64,000 nt of DNA, taken from contig JAVTVJ010000142.1 in the NCBI GenBank assembly GCA_034509425.1, positions 428,501 through 492,500 of the forward strand, given 5' to 3'. Position numbers and translations under genes: made by a program. Below are positions 25,369-42,675 of this stretch, piece after piece. This DNA comes from Eopsaltria australis. Lineage: Eukaryota; Chordata; Aves; Passeriformes; Petroicidae. The notes under the pieces were generated by a model. The model ran no database searches. It was not told where the DNA came from and worked only from the letters and a program-made list of their open reading frames with translations. Positions within the stretch are counted from its first letter, which is position 1. Each line of letters opens with the position of its first letter.

Positions 25369-27013
25369 GAACATGAACTACCAGAAGTGGTTGTGACTCA
25401 GACCTTGCAGAAGGGATTACAGTAGAGAATGTGAGTACATTGCAATGTGCTGGAAAAAAACGCCACTGGTAGAAGATTTGAGTCTCCTCATGGCACTGGT
25501 CTGGTAGCAGTTTTCAAAATGCTAAATTTGCAAAGCAATACATGGATAGGGCACAGATTTACTTGCCTGATCTGGCATGCTCTGAGCTCTCTTTCCACTG
25601 CAAAAGGGGCAGAATGGTTGTAAGAATCTCATCCTTTCTTTGGAACTGACATGTGGCAAATAATACTTCTGGAGAGTGAGAGACTTAGAAAAACAAATTC
25701 CATTGGCTGCCAGCCACCTCCACTTATGGTGCCCATACCTAAACCTCTCAGCTTCATAACAAGATGTTTTAGCTGCATCTCTAACTCCCAGTGCCCACCT
25801 CATGATTTTACCCTTTCAGTGCTCACTTAAGATGTTCTAGGTTAATTATAGAAGTGCAGCAGCACATGAGTGAGAGAAAGACACAGAGAGAAGATAAGAG
25901 CCTCCAATTATATGAAGGGTTTAAATTCTGAGAAGACAAGGAATATATTAAGCATGAAACTTGGGCTAGTACTAGAGTATATGAGACATTACTAAGAAGG
26001 GGAAACACCCAATAAATTCTCTGGAAAAATTTGCCAGACAATGTAATTATTTAATTGGGAGACTTTCTTCTAGTTGAAAGATTTCTCACTTGGAAGGTTC
26101 AAGAGTTCAATAGTTTCATAGAGAAAAATTTCAGATTTGTGGTGACTGCAGAATTGTATTCTCTGTCTTCTCTTTTTATGTCTGCATACACAGAGAGATT
26201 CATAACTGCACGGACATTGATAACAGCATATGGTTCCTTTGGGACAGTGACTCCTTCATGACAGTGATTTTCATCATATATTGCATGTTTGGCATTCTCA
26301 TCTCATCAGAACTTCTGCCCATCAACAAGACTCTGCTACAATGCTGCTTATATTTCTAAAGACCATATAGCTCCAAACAGCTGTTGTGAGACAAAAGAGA
26401 CAACAGAAAACCTGTCAGAATGGCATTTTCTTCATATTCTTGAAAATGTAAAGTTTCTTTCAAAGACTGCTCTGGCCTGAGGCTTAAGAGAGGTAACATT
26501 TGGCTCTGTCCTAGGACAGATTTTATATGTCAACATCCATTGGATTTAGAAACAGCAGATTTTAAGTGAGAAGTTGCTCTAAAATCTGCTAGGTCGGGAT
26601 ATACTGTATATAAAATTATTTGGTATATTATGAAAAATTTATTGATTTTTTGGGACATTTATAGAAAAAAAATTATAATCTGAAAGGCTGAATTAAAAAA
26701 TACAGTGAGCACCTGATCCTAGACATTCGTAATTTCTGAATGCATTGCCAACTACTGTAAATAATCTGAAGTTTGTTGTAATAGGTCTTCTATGCTTTAA
26801 AGATTTTAAAGAATCATGGCTATATTTTTAAGCTTTCTCATTTTTTTAGTCAAAGGTTGAAGAGCAGTTTTGAGGATCGTAAGATAACAGTGTGATTTTA
26901 TTATTCACATTTTTACTATGCAGAGGTAAGGACTCATGTTCTGATTTTGGCTGCAGTCACAACAGTGTCTTGTTGGTTAAACAACACATCCTGTTTTGCC
27001 TATATGCATGTGT

Positions 27014-27015
<2 letters not shown>

Positions 27016-27049
<34 letters not shown>
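27016..27049. repeat. (TA)n microsatellite
   Basis: About 17 uninterrupted TA dinucleotides. Confidence 0.95.
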
Positions 27050-27053
<4 letters not shown>

Positions 27054-28337
27054 CCTCTCTCTATATAGGCAGACCTCATATATTTAATTTTGCTCTCCTA
27101 TTAATAATATCAGACACATTGGGGCTCCATGCTCCTGTGTGTTCAGGCTGTTCTAGGGACATGCAGATCACGTCCACTGCAGATTTGTCTGCTCTCCAAC
27201 ACCCTGTACTGCCTGTGCTTCCCTTGTCTCTAGGGTCACTCCCATTAGATAAATCATGAGAAATGCACACAGCATGTGGGGGCCCTGGTCAGTCAGAGGT
27301 AAATGGTTTTTCCTGTAGATGACATTGCATAACATACCTCAGTAGGTTTTTGGTTCTCTGTTTGCTTCTCTGGATTACTTGAGGCTGTAATAACACTTTA
27401 TTGCAAAAAGCAGAGTTATTTTGGCCAAAGAAATAACTTAAGCTGGGCAATTTTCAAATGGCTACAGGAAAAGAAATGATATTTTTGAATTACGTATGTT
27501 GTGTGGTGCCCTTTTCATTTGACCTTGCAAAATATGGGAGTGTGTCGGTGTGTGGACTGATGAGTTCTCAGGATCAGGATCTTGACTCGGAGTTCAGCTG
27601 GATAAGAAATGTAAAACTTGGGGTGATAGTAGAGAGAGCAAAAATTTAGTTAGAAAGTAAACAAGAAAATACAAATGGTTTTGTAGATTTTTCAGTGAGA
27701 GCTGGCTCTGTCTCAGTTTCAGGAGAGTCTGTCTCGCTGTAGCCAGAGGGAATGTAGGATGTGTCAGAGAGGCTCTGATTGGGGAGGAATTCAGTGCAGC
27801 TATCAGCAGTGGACTTCTATGTAAATACTGCAACACCTCTGAACTAAGCAACAGCTGAGATAACACTGTAAACTAATCTCTAGTGCTGGCAAAGCTGCTC
27901 AATCCCTCACATTATATGGTTTCTGTAGAAAAGATGTGCTAGGGAAAAAAGAGGCAGATTTAAACTATAAATGGCAACTTACCATGGGGTAAAATATGCT
28001 GCCTTTTTAAAATTGAAAGCAGCATATGGTATTTTTTTCTTTGAAATGGTGCTCTGTGCCAGGGTGTGTATGCTTAGAAATCCTTGCATATATATGAATT
28101 CTTATATAAATAGGCATCACTATCACCAAAATATTTCTAAGTGTCTGTTACTTGGTGTTCTTATCCCACCAGTAATGATTTTGGTTGATTTTCCATCAAG
28201 ACAAAGCAAACAAAGAGCCAAAGTTTGTCCAAAGCAGAGGCATTGAAGCACAGTGTTTTGCTTCTTTGACCTTTTGAGGTCACTGCATTTCACAGTCCTA
28301 CACAACCTTTCTTAGGTAGCTCAGGAAAAAAAAAGCA

Positions 28338-28434
28338 ATATACAAATATATATATACACACATAGATATATACATGCATATAAAATATATATGTGCATAT
28401 ATATTTATATATAATGTATTAAATACACACACAC
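28338..28434. repeat. AT-rich imperfect (TA)n/(CA)n microsatellite
   Basis: Alternating purine-pyrimidine DNA of TATATA, CATATA and CACACA blocks. Confidence 0.8.
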
Positions 28435-29781
28435 AACTTTGTACACAAATGGTGTCTCACCTGGAACAGGTTCTCTTTCTCGAGGCATTTAAAGAAAAGA
28501 AGGAGCTATTAGTGTCCAAGAAGTTTGCTGCTACCATCTCTTTCAGAGTTGTGCTCATAATTGGGCACAAACCCAAGATAAACTGGGGTTGGGGTGGAGC
28601 TAACCACCTCATTAATTGTGCTAGAAACAAGGAAACTGATTCCACAATCTCTGATTTCAGAAGAAATCAGTCTGAGGGTCTCTGATGCCCCCTTTGGATA
28701 CCGTTTAGAAAAAATAACAATTTCCAGTTGTCTCTTTGTCAGAGCCAAACCACTGTACAAAGATTACCCTTCCACCAAAACTTCTTAAAGCCCCAAGACT
28801 GCACGTTGTGTAGCATTCACAAGCTCTTTCCTTCCACCTAATTTAAGATGTATACAACCACGTGATGCCTGCCAGTCTTTGTATGGCATCTCATACACTG
28901 GACCTGTGTTTAAGCAGTCTAGTGTTCCCTCTTGACTCTGAATCTCAGCATTCCTTCCTGTCCCAAATCTCAATCTCCCTGCTGCATCCTAGCATTGTTT
29001 CACAGGCAGACACAGGGAAGTTTACAAGCTGAGCTCCTGGAGATCACTGTAATGAGTTTCTCTGGGACATGAGTTGACAATCTCTGCTTTCACATACCAG
29101 GCCAAACCCACTCAAGGGATGCCTCTCCAGTCTTTCTATTTTTAACAAACAAAAAAAAGTCCTGAAGACACATGGATTTTCTAGGTTCCACCACTGGAGC
29201 AAATTATCAATGTGGATGTTTCAACAACTGAGCAGGAAAACAACTGTCGCATTACATTAATACCATAGCTGGGTTTTGTCCGAGCTATTCCCATATCTAG
29301 TCCTCTGCCCTAGACGTATCACTGTCTCTTGCTAATCCAGTGTGCATTAAAAGAGCAAAAATGAGGAGTTTAAGTATATACATATTAGCATAAATGAGCA
29401 CATCCCATTTGGTGCTATAGATGTCAGCCAAAAGCAGAGGAAAGGGTGATTTTTCCAGCATGTGCTCATGAAAGTTTAAAAGAAATTGAGTGTGCACTGT
29501 TCCTTCCTAAGGCAACACAGACAGCAGATGCTGCCTCCATGCAGGAGAGGAGCCTCAGTTGTTGGCACCGAAGTAACCTCATCACTCGCTGATTAAACAG
29601 GAGCTCGACTGGCCCTTTTTTTTCGTGGAAAAATGAAAAGCCGGGGGAGAAAACACCCGTGCGGCTTCCCTCGCACCCTCCGCCAAGCCCGAGCATCACG
29701 AGTTTGAGGCTCCGCACCTGGCCGGGCACCGGCGAGTGCTGACCCCGGGGGCCGAGCGGGGCTGCGGGCGCGGCGGCCCCT

Positions 29782-29803
29782 GCCCTTCCCTTCCCTTCCC
29801 TTG
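29782..29803. repeat. (CCCTT)n short tandem repeat
   Basis: About four CCCTT units in the ACTC1 upstream CpG island; a purine/pyrimidine-asymmetric tract. Confidence 0.7.
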
Positions 29804-29859
29804 CCGGCCCCTGCCCGGCCCCTGCCCGGCGGCGCTGACCCCCGGGGGCTGCCTGGGCT

Positions 29860-29869
29860 CCCTATTTGG
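29860..29869. promoter_or_regulatory. ACTC1: CArG-like box (CCCTATTTGG)
   Basis: One mismatch from CC(A/T)6GG, about 200 bp upstream of the TATA box. Serum response factor binds such sites in cardiac and skeletal actin promoters; this is a candidate distal site. Confidence 0.5.
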
Positions 29870-29905
29870 CCATGCGGCGGCCGGGGCCGCGCTGCCCCGC
29901 GCCTG

Positions 29906-29915
29906 CCTTACATGG
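29906..29915. promoter_or_regulatory. ACTC1: CArG-like box (CCTTACATGG)
   Basis: One C interrupts the A/T core. It is placed between the distal and proximal CArG-like sites, as expected for the clustered elements of cardiac actin promoters. Confidence 0.5.
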
Positions 29916-29951
29916 GCCGGGCGGCCGCGCTGCGCCGGGGCTGGCCCGGCT

Positions 29952-29961
29952 CCATTCATGG
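29952..29961. promoter_or_regulatory. ACTC1: CArG-like box (CCATTCATGG)
   Basis: One C in the A/T core. It lies about 40 bp upstream of the perfect CArG box. Confidence 0.45.
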
Positions 29962-29991
29962 CTGCGCGGCCGCTCAGTGGCGCGGAGCCGA

Positions 29992-30001
29992 CCAAATAAG
30001 G
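29992..30001. promoter_or_regulatory. ACTC1: Perfect CArG box (CCAAATAAGG)
   Basis: Exact match to CC(A/T)6GG, 56 bp upstream of the TATA box and so about 85-95 bp before the expected transcription start. This is the position and sequence of the key serum-response-factor site of vertebrate cardiac actin promoters, which confers heart and striated-muscle expression. Confidence 0.88.
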
Positions 30002-30056
30002 AGAAGGTGGCTGCCCCGGCCCGCCGCGGCCCCGGACCACGCTGTCCCTCGGGGGG

Positions 30057-30064
30057 TATAAATT
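30057..30064 (+). promoter_or_regulatory. ACTC1: ACTC1 TATA box (TATAAATT)
   Basis: The only TATA-like word in the CpG island, preceded by GGGGGG and about 30 bp before the inferred transcription start at roughly 30087. It fits the known TATA-driven sarcomeric actin promoters. Confidence 0.88.
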
Positions 30065-30086
30065 AGGGCGTCTCCGCCGAGCCAGC

Positions 30087-30131
30087 AGCCAGGGTCTCCT
30101 CCGCTGCCCCCCCACCGCCAGTGCTGGTCTG
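30087..30131 (+). other. ACTC1: ACTC1 non-coding exon 1
   Basis: Start inferred from the TATA box; donor GGTCTG|gtgagt at 30132. Sarcomeric actin genes have a short untranslated first exon with the ATG in exon 2, as here. It contains no ATG. Confidence 0.75.
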
Positions 30132-30169
30132 GTGAGTAGCGCCCGGGGGCGGGCAGGGAGGCATTGGGT

Positions 30170-30215
30170 GGGATGGAATACATGGGAGGGATGGAATACA
30201 TGGGAAGGATGGGTG
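30170..30215. repeat. Tandem repeat in ACTC1 intron 1 (19-bp unit)
   Basis: About 2.3 copies of a GGGATGGAATACATGGGAG-type unit. Confidence 0.7.
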
Positions 30216-30465
30216 GGAGGCACGGCAGGTCGTGCAGGTGCAGCCGGCGCTCCGGCCGTGCAGCTCCCGGCTGAGGGCGGCTCCTGCCGGGGACACTGCC
30301 CGGCCCCGGCCCGGCCGCCCCCGCGCAGCATCGGCCGCCCGCGAAGCGCTCCGGGCAGGACAGATCTCTGCGATTTAAAAAGCTTTCCCTCCGTTTCGAT
30401 CCGCGGCCCGAGAGATCCGCTAATGACGCCTAATTGAGCATCTTGCAAGCTGGGGCGGCTTTTAA

Positions 30466-35105
<4,640 letters not shown>

Positions 35106-35285
35106 GCACTTCCCCCCTCGATTTACTTCCCACTCAGGATGACGACAATATGCTTCTTGGAGTCTTCTGGCAAACCTTCCCCAACTCTTCAGTCATTGTA
35201 CAGTTTGTTTACACACCCGTGCAATTTATTTGTGCTTCTAATATTTATTGCTTTATAAATAAACAAGATCTGGGACTTGCAACCT
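35106..35285 (+). other. ACTC1: ACTC1 3' UTR
   Basis: A short 3' UTR of about 180 nt from the TAG to the cleavage site expected after AATAAA at 35258-35263. The length agrees with other vertebrate cardiac actin transcripts as I remember them. Confidence 0.8.
35258..35263 (+). terminator. ACTC1: ACTC1 poly(A) signal AATAAA
   Basis: Canonical hexamer about 155 nt after the stop, followed by a TTGTCTTTTGTTTTATTTTG-type GU/U-rich downstream element. Confidence 0.88.
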
Positions 35286-38200
35286 ACAAATTATTGTCTT
35301 TTGTTTTATTTTGAGTATTTTGTGGTCAAAAGAAATGAGACTAAACCCCTGGGATTTGGAAAATCCCATCAGACTTATGAATACTTTTACTGCATCCATA
35401 TTCTAACTGATGTAGGCATGTTAGGTCACGGTTTTCTATCAGAAAGAATTTGCACTTTATGGTTTTAATTTTGAAACTTGAAACAAAAGAAGCAATATAT
35501 TTCAAGGCTTATAAAGAAAAAGCCTTGAGGGTAGAACCAGTAAGTGGAACAAGTGAAAGGAAACGCCTCATACTCAGTCAGTTTAGAATGATTCTTCTAC
35601 TGCATTTATTGTAACCCAGACATTTTAATATTAATTTATTAAAAGCCAAAGCTTCTGTAAAAGAATTATGTTAATATATTTAGAATGTGATTTATAAATA
35701 ATTAGCTCAATCCTAAAGAGTCATACAATTGTTTTCCGTGGGCTATAAATATTTATGACAAAATATTAATTAAAACCGACAGCTAACTCATCTTCCCCTA
35801 TCTCTTCAAAGCTAGAGATAAAGAAGTGAAGTCTTTATTGTACAAATACACAAGAATCAAACTTTTGCTGGATAAACATACAATTGTTGCAACCACACTT
35901 ATTTTCACATCATCATTCATATGTCTTAGGCAATTTTTAATCCTTAATCTTTGCTATCCTTTCTTGGTATTTGACCTAGATACTACAATCATCAGCTGCC
36001 TGCTTTCCATGGGTGTTTGTGTTTCTCACCAAGACTTCTTATAACTGGGCTCTTCGATTTTTGTTTTTTTTCAAAAAGTACTAAAAAGGGAAGTACAGAA
36101 TGATCTGGGACATTTTCATAAAAGTAATGGAACCAGTCAGTGTCATAGCTTGAACTATGTACAGACTGGAAAATGCCTAAGTTTGATTTAAGAAATCAGT
36201 TAAATCAAGTATCAAACTGTGTATGTAATTAGTTGGCTGAGTTTGAAAAGATAAGACTTTATGCTAGTTTTATAATCCAATGCTGATTAAAAAAATTCGT
36301 TTGCACCTTTAGTGGGAAACTTTCTGTTCCTCTTTGCTCTTATTTTCTTGCAAGACATTAAAAATAGTCGTTAGATGTCATGTGTAATTATATAGAACCA
36401 ATTTTGCTCTTTGAAAATATGAACATAAATTTAGAGTTTGTCTGCAATTTATGTATCGTTTGAAGAAATTTTGCTGTGGGACCGCTGCAATTTCCTACCA
36501 TCCCCTTGCAATTGAAATATTCAAATATTTCTAGATATTTTTGGGGCTGGGCAGAGAAGCTGGATGGGGTTGTCAAATATAAAAAAAATTAAACATAAAT
36601 ATGACATTTAAAACATTTTACAATTTGGTCATCCATTCAAATATTTTAGGCAAATATAAAAATGAAATTTTAGCAGTATGAAAATTTGAACATATATGTG
36701 AAATACTCATTCTAATACTGCACACATTATTACAGAAATGTTGCTGCAAATAGGCCTTTTCATAATAAAACACAAATTTATTAACCTGTGAATCTGTTAA
36801 GGCAAAGTCAACAGTCTCCACTGTTCTCAAGAAGGCTCCCACAGAAGGTAATTATTCTGAAGTTCACACCACAGAGAAATTCTGTATATCTTGAAAACAT
36901 GGGAACTCTTTCAGATGTCTGACCAACACAGATGTTTGTCAATGACTTTTGCTTATCAATGTTTAGAACCACTGCAATTTTTTTGCTTGTCTTGTTGCTA
37001 ATTTGAAAGATTTGGCTGGGCAGAAAGGTTATCTCAGGTATTAGTGTGAATTAATAGGGTGACACTGGACATAAATTGCAACTAATTGGAGCTTAAAATG
37101 TTAGGCAAGTATGCAAAGGGCGTGCCAAGTCAGCCCCAGTGGATGCCTGCCTTGACTGGCTCTGACTGATGGGCCAGGAATGGCAGGCAACGGTTGGCAC
37201 CACGTTCACAGCTCTGATCAGGGATTCGCCCCTGAGTGTGTGGGCATGAGCAGGGAACTGAAGGCAGCCACTGATTACAGGACTGATGGAAAAATTCCTT
37301 CCACAGGCATTTTGGGGTTTGTAATTCACAGTTTGTGGAAACGGATATGAGCAGCAAGGATTGTACAAAACAGTCATGTACTTGCATATAGGTAGGACAG
37401 GACTAAAAAAATATCAATGCCTTATCTTTTTCCTCTTACAGCTTTTTTCCAGATGCATTAATTTTTAGTGCAATAGTCTCACATTTGACAATTGAAAATT
37501 ATGTATTCCCACTCAGTGCAGTGAAAACTAGTAATTCATTTTAATGAAAATTTTAATAACTATTTCTGAAAGCAAAACTTGATCTAATTCGATTGAGAGG
37601 AATTTGAATAATAATTCACATAATCTAGGATTCAAAATACTGATAAGGGAGGCCACTGTTAAGCCTTACTTTCTGTTTACATTTTACAAGACTTAATGTG
37701 TTATATATTTTGCATGCAAAATGAAGGTGGTGGAATGGGATGTAGAAAATAACTGCAGAGCACCTATATGATAGGTAAAACTATTTTTGATATTCTCTTG
37801 AAAAAGGTAGATCTAAAAATATCCGTATCCAAACCCTGTTGTGTTCAACAATCTTCACCTCTAAAACACCTCATCTAATCAAGACATTGACATTAATTTG
37901 AAGACTAAAGGAACCCAGCTAACCTTCACTGCTTTTGATGAGATGCCCTTCCAATGGAAGAATGAGAATTAATGTTTAGCCAAATTACAGATTCAACACA
38001 CACATTTTGAAAAGCAGTGTGAATACATGGTAAAAGGTCAGTCTGTCACACTGAAGGGTGTCTTATTATTTGACTTTGCAGCTTCTTACTGCTCTGGATG
38101 TACAGTGGAATGGAAGGAATCCTGTGAAAGTCAGCCTGAAGTGATTTTTAAGCTACATAAAGAAACTTTATTCAGTAAGGAGGGCTAAATAGTATTAAGA

Positions 38201-39566
38201 AACACTGACATACATCAGTAAGAACTGAGACAAAATCTTACTGCTTGTTCTGGCAGCCAGAACAGCACTGCTCAGTGCTTGTGCTTTTGGCCGAAGGATA
38301 TTGAGGCGTTACCACTGCTGGCTGACCCTCAGATCTCATAGAGAACTTTCCTTGTAGCCTGATGAGCATGTTGGCATTTGAGGAATATTGAGAATTATGA
38401 TCAAAACACAATGCTTTTAATATCTGTATGAAGTATGTGCTAAGGATCTGAAAATAGTTTGATTCTGCTCAAAAAGATGGATTTTTTTACAGGAAACAAG
38501 GAGATGTTTCAGAATTAATATGCTTGTGCTTAAAGTTTCCTTAAATTGGTAGCAGTCATAAATTTGATAGAGTTGTCTGCTTTGTACTAATCTCTTAAAA
38601 GGCTGTTTTAGCTAAAACCTGAAGAAAGTCAGCCTGATGGAAAGCACTAATAGGAAACTTTTTGGCTTGAATAATTGAATTCTGTAGAGTGATATATTTT
38701 TTTAATATAGAATGAGAGGGATTTATACTTAGAAAACATTAGGTGACTCTAAATATATGTGACAGTTGGATTAATCTACAATACTAACACTAAAACAGAA
38801 AAAAAATAGATAAAAACCTGCTGGTTGGATAGCTGTATATGAAGCCTGGGCAGAGGCTGATGCTTGCTTCTAGTAACAGCTGAACCCTGTCCTACCCTGA
38901 AGCAAACTGGGACAGAAGTCTCTGTCATTATCAAGACACAAGAAAGAGAATAAAATATTATAAAATTGAGTGATTGGTAAATTTCACTCATTACACTTCA
39001 GAAAGAAGCAATTCAGACAGTTAATATACTACCAATTACCTTTGCTTTATATCCTGGGGATGGCTACAATTGCAGAAACATAAAAAGTAAGCAAGGAGAA
39101 ATGTTAATTATTGGAAAAATGTTATAATGCTGCTCTATAATTAAAAGATGGATTTAATTTATGATTAAGCTGTCCTGTGTGAATAATATTGGATTAAATT
39201 AACATAGTAGGCATTAGCACAAATTAATAAAGCTGGTGGCAATTTTGTATTTCATCGTAAAGGTAGAATTCAAAAAATACAATATATATGTTGTCTACCA
39301 AATACAGGGTCATATGCTGTTGTAGAGGAGATGAATTGTTTTTTAAAAACATTTTTAATCAGGAGATACATATTCATACAGAGAAAAAAGTGGATGAAGC
39401 ATAGCTTAAAGCTTTATTGACATAGATTTATATAACATGTAAATGATATAATAAGTCTGGGAAGGTACCAAACAAGATGAAGGTAGCAAGGCAGTAAGAA
39501 AGAGCTTAAAGATTAGTTCTGAGTCTCTAAGCCCCTCAGGTTTAGATCACCAGAAAGGTGATTAAC

Positions 39567-39599
39567 ATTATCACTGACATTATTATTGTCAATGATAAT
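39567..39599. repeat. 13-bp stem hairpin with one mismatch
   Basis: ATTATCACTGACA and TGTCAATGATAAT pair at 12 of 13 positions around a 7-nt loop. On the reverse strand the mismatch becomes a G-U pair. It is too short for a microRNA precursor. Confidence 0.65.
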
Positions 39600-41281
39600 A
39601 AGGACTACATGAGCTTTATTTCCAAAGGGTCCCAAATGCCTGAGGAGTTGCATTGCTGCTTCTGGATTTGCTTTTGCAAACAGGTGCTGCTTAAAGGGAA
39701 ACCAAGGAGCTCTGAATGTTAGAGAGGGCCTCCAACCCCAGCTCTTCTAGAGAGAGTGGAAATGCAGCAGCACAGCACCTCCTGCCACACAGGTATCCCC
39801 CTCCCTGTGGCTGACTGTGGCTGCCTCAGCTGAGACAGCAGATGGAAGGTGTAACTGGTTGCCTTCTGGGAAGGAAAGGGACTGGGAGGCACATACTGCT
39901 GTGAAGGTAGCTGTGAGGAGATCATCCACAACACCCAGAAACACAGTGATTTTACAGTAGCTGCTATCGAGGAAAGAATCAACGTTAAGGGAATACAAGC
40001 CATGTCCTCGTGTTTGCGTAACAGATGAGTTCTGACACTAAATTCCACATTAATTCTGATTTATTTTTTATTTTGATTATATAAATTGTTTTCAGGATGC
40101 AGATTTCTATCTTCAAAAACAGTGCCTATTTTATATTAAAAAACCCAACTCAAACCAAACCCCAGAACTAAAGAGAGTAAGAATCATTAACCTTAAACAA
40201 GAAAATTGTCTACTCTGTGTGTATATGTGTGATTACAATGCCCTAATTCTCTGACAAGTCAGAGGGGAGAAAAATTCTTGCAGAAATAGAAATCTCAGCA
40301 GATTTTAAAAACAAACCACTGAACAAGTCATAATTAAAAAAAACCACTTTACTTCTTTAGCATTAGTTATGTCTTGAATTTAGCACCTAAACTGAGTGAT
40401 CCTTCCTTGTAAAGAGACACCACCTAAAAGGAAACCTTGTTTTTCACCAGATAAATCAGGGCCATTCTGTATCTGTAACCTTACTTTGGGTAAAAGATTA
40501 AAATGAATTATTTCCTTTCCAGTCTTCTATTACAGGTTAATCAGCAGACATTCTTGTGCTACACTTCTGACTTCATTATCTAATGTTTTAGTTTGACAAC
40601 TTGAGCAACCAATTATTGAAGTTAATGTCATTAACCAGTTGAGTTACTAATTCAGCATTGGTTGTGAATTCATGTTCATTACCATATTGTTTCCTTCATC
40701 ATTAAGACACTAGACTCATAGAAGACAGCCTTTTTGTATATGCAAAAATGTGAAAGGTACAATCTCTGGTTTTATTCTTGCAAATGCTTAATGATTACTT
40801 GATCCACATTTAAAAAGCAAAATGTGTTTGAAGGGATGAATATGTAGTAGCTGTCTAATGTATGGCTTACTAAATGTCACAATCCACTGTCATTTACTAC
40901 AAAATGCCCAGATATACCTTTAACTTGTAATAGTAGGTATTGCCAGAATCTTTAATATGTGATGCAATAATTTGCAAAAATGATCTTAGGCCTTACTAGT
41001 CTTACTGGTGTGGAAATCATTTCAGATTTATTTTTAATTGAATTTGAGCTCTCTTGTGCAGCTCAGCTCTGTATGGCAACCAGACAAACTGCAGTAATGC
41101 AGCAGCTTTTGATCTTTTGCCCATACACTTTGCCAGTCAAATTGAATGGAATTTGAAAGAGACTTGCATGGAATTGATAGCTACACTGCACATAGGAAAA
41201 TGAATTATGCTGTTGATGGTGATATTTTCTCTCTTACTCTTGTTTCTGGGTTTCTGGATTCTCCAAATTGTTTGCTGTAGT

Positions 41282-41355
41282 AAATATATATATATGTATA
41301 CACATGCACACAGAAATATATTTATACATATTTGTCCATATATATGCATAGAAAT
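41282..41355. repeat. Imperfect (TA)n/(CATA)n microsatellite
   Basis: Alternating TATATA, ACACATGCACAC and CATATATATGC blocks. Confidence 0.75.
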
Positions 41356-42611
41356 ATTTTTCCTAAGCCTTCTCTTTAACTTTGCAATGGAAAAACATCC
41401 CTGACTTGGTAACAAGTTTCAGAGACCAAGTCTGTACTACACAGAAAATTAGTACTCCTTGCTGGAGAATTAGCATAGTTGAAGTTGGAAATGGAAATAT
41501 TTCTGGCCAGAAACATCACAGAGATATTTTAGTAAGACAAAACTGTGAATATTTTGTAGCCTTTTTCCTAAGGCAGAAGTTGATTCCTGATTTGTTTTTG
41601 TGGTCAGAGGAAAACCTCAGAATTTTTGAATTCTGAGATCAGAACTGAAGTGTTTTTAGTGACAATGTGAAAGACTCTTTCTTCCTTACAACCTACAGTC
41701 AAAAAGTGCCACAGAGATAGGGGTTTCAGATGTAACTCCTATATGTGATATACTGCTGACAGTGTAAAAAATGCCCAGAGAAAATGATTGCAATATCTGG
41801 TATCACATTCTGTATTTTAATGGCTACAGCAACAGTTTTGTAGACTTTTCCTTCTGATGAAACATATTGTCATTTGTCATCAAATTTTTTCAGCCATTTA
41901 ATTTCAAATGAAGTCATTATTTCTGTCCATTGTACTGGCACCTAACAGAAATAGGAAACTACATTCTGACCTTATTTTTGTAAATAAAAAGTACATGAAA
42001 TTATCAGGAATAGTAATCCTGCAGGCTCTTCTTTTTGCAAGAGATATACAAAGAGTTCTATTGCTTATACAAAGCAAATATCTTGCCATTGCACATGCTG
42101 TAAGGCTATTTCTTGTATAAGAAATTATACAGAGATAGTGATTGTGCAGTCTCCTAATAGGGTCATGTGGTGACAGAGGGACAGTGGGTGCTATTAAAAG
42201 CTTGACATTTATCACTCACAGTGTTTAAATTTATCATGGAATTTGTGGCATTTGCCAATCTAAGTTTAGAGAATGCCACAAATACCACAGAATAGATAAA
42301 TACTGCTATGCAAAACCCAACAAACTGCTGGTGGTTCTTTGCTAAACCTACAGCATTCTCCATTCTGGAAACGCTTTGCAGGTGCTACTGGCTGGAGTTT
42401 CTCAGTATGAAAAAGCAAAAAAAAAAAATGTTTGTTATGCTTTTCCTTTACCTTGACTATTTAACTAAAAGTTTTTTTATATAGGAAATTTTTCAGTGTG
42501 TTTGTCTGTAGCCTCCAGAGCAATGGAGTCCCTATCAAAGTTTAAGTGTCCTAAAGCTAACAAAAAAATCATGGACTAATACTTCGTGTCATAGTTTAGT
42601 CATGGTATTTG

Positions 42612-42675
42612 GGCAAAGGTTGGGTTTGATGGTTTTGGGGGTCATTTCCAACCTTTATGATTCTATGATGCTATG
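42612..42675 (+). mobile_element. Short CR1 LINE tail
   Basis: GGTTGGGTTTGATGGTTTTG, then TCATTTCCAACCTTTATGAT and TCTATGATGCTATG: the last 65 nt of a CR1 copy. Confidence 0.8.

Larger units (their letters stand above)
25369..29630. other. Intergenic DNA upstream of ACTC1
   Basis: No gene recognised. It contains microsatellites at 27016-27049 and 28338-28434 and short frames without family support. The last kilobase becomes progressively GC-richer towards the ACTC1 CpG island. Confidence 0.7.
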
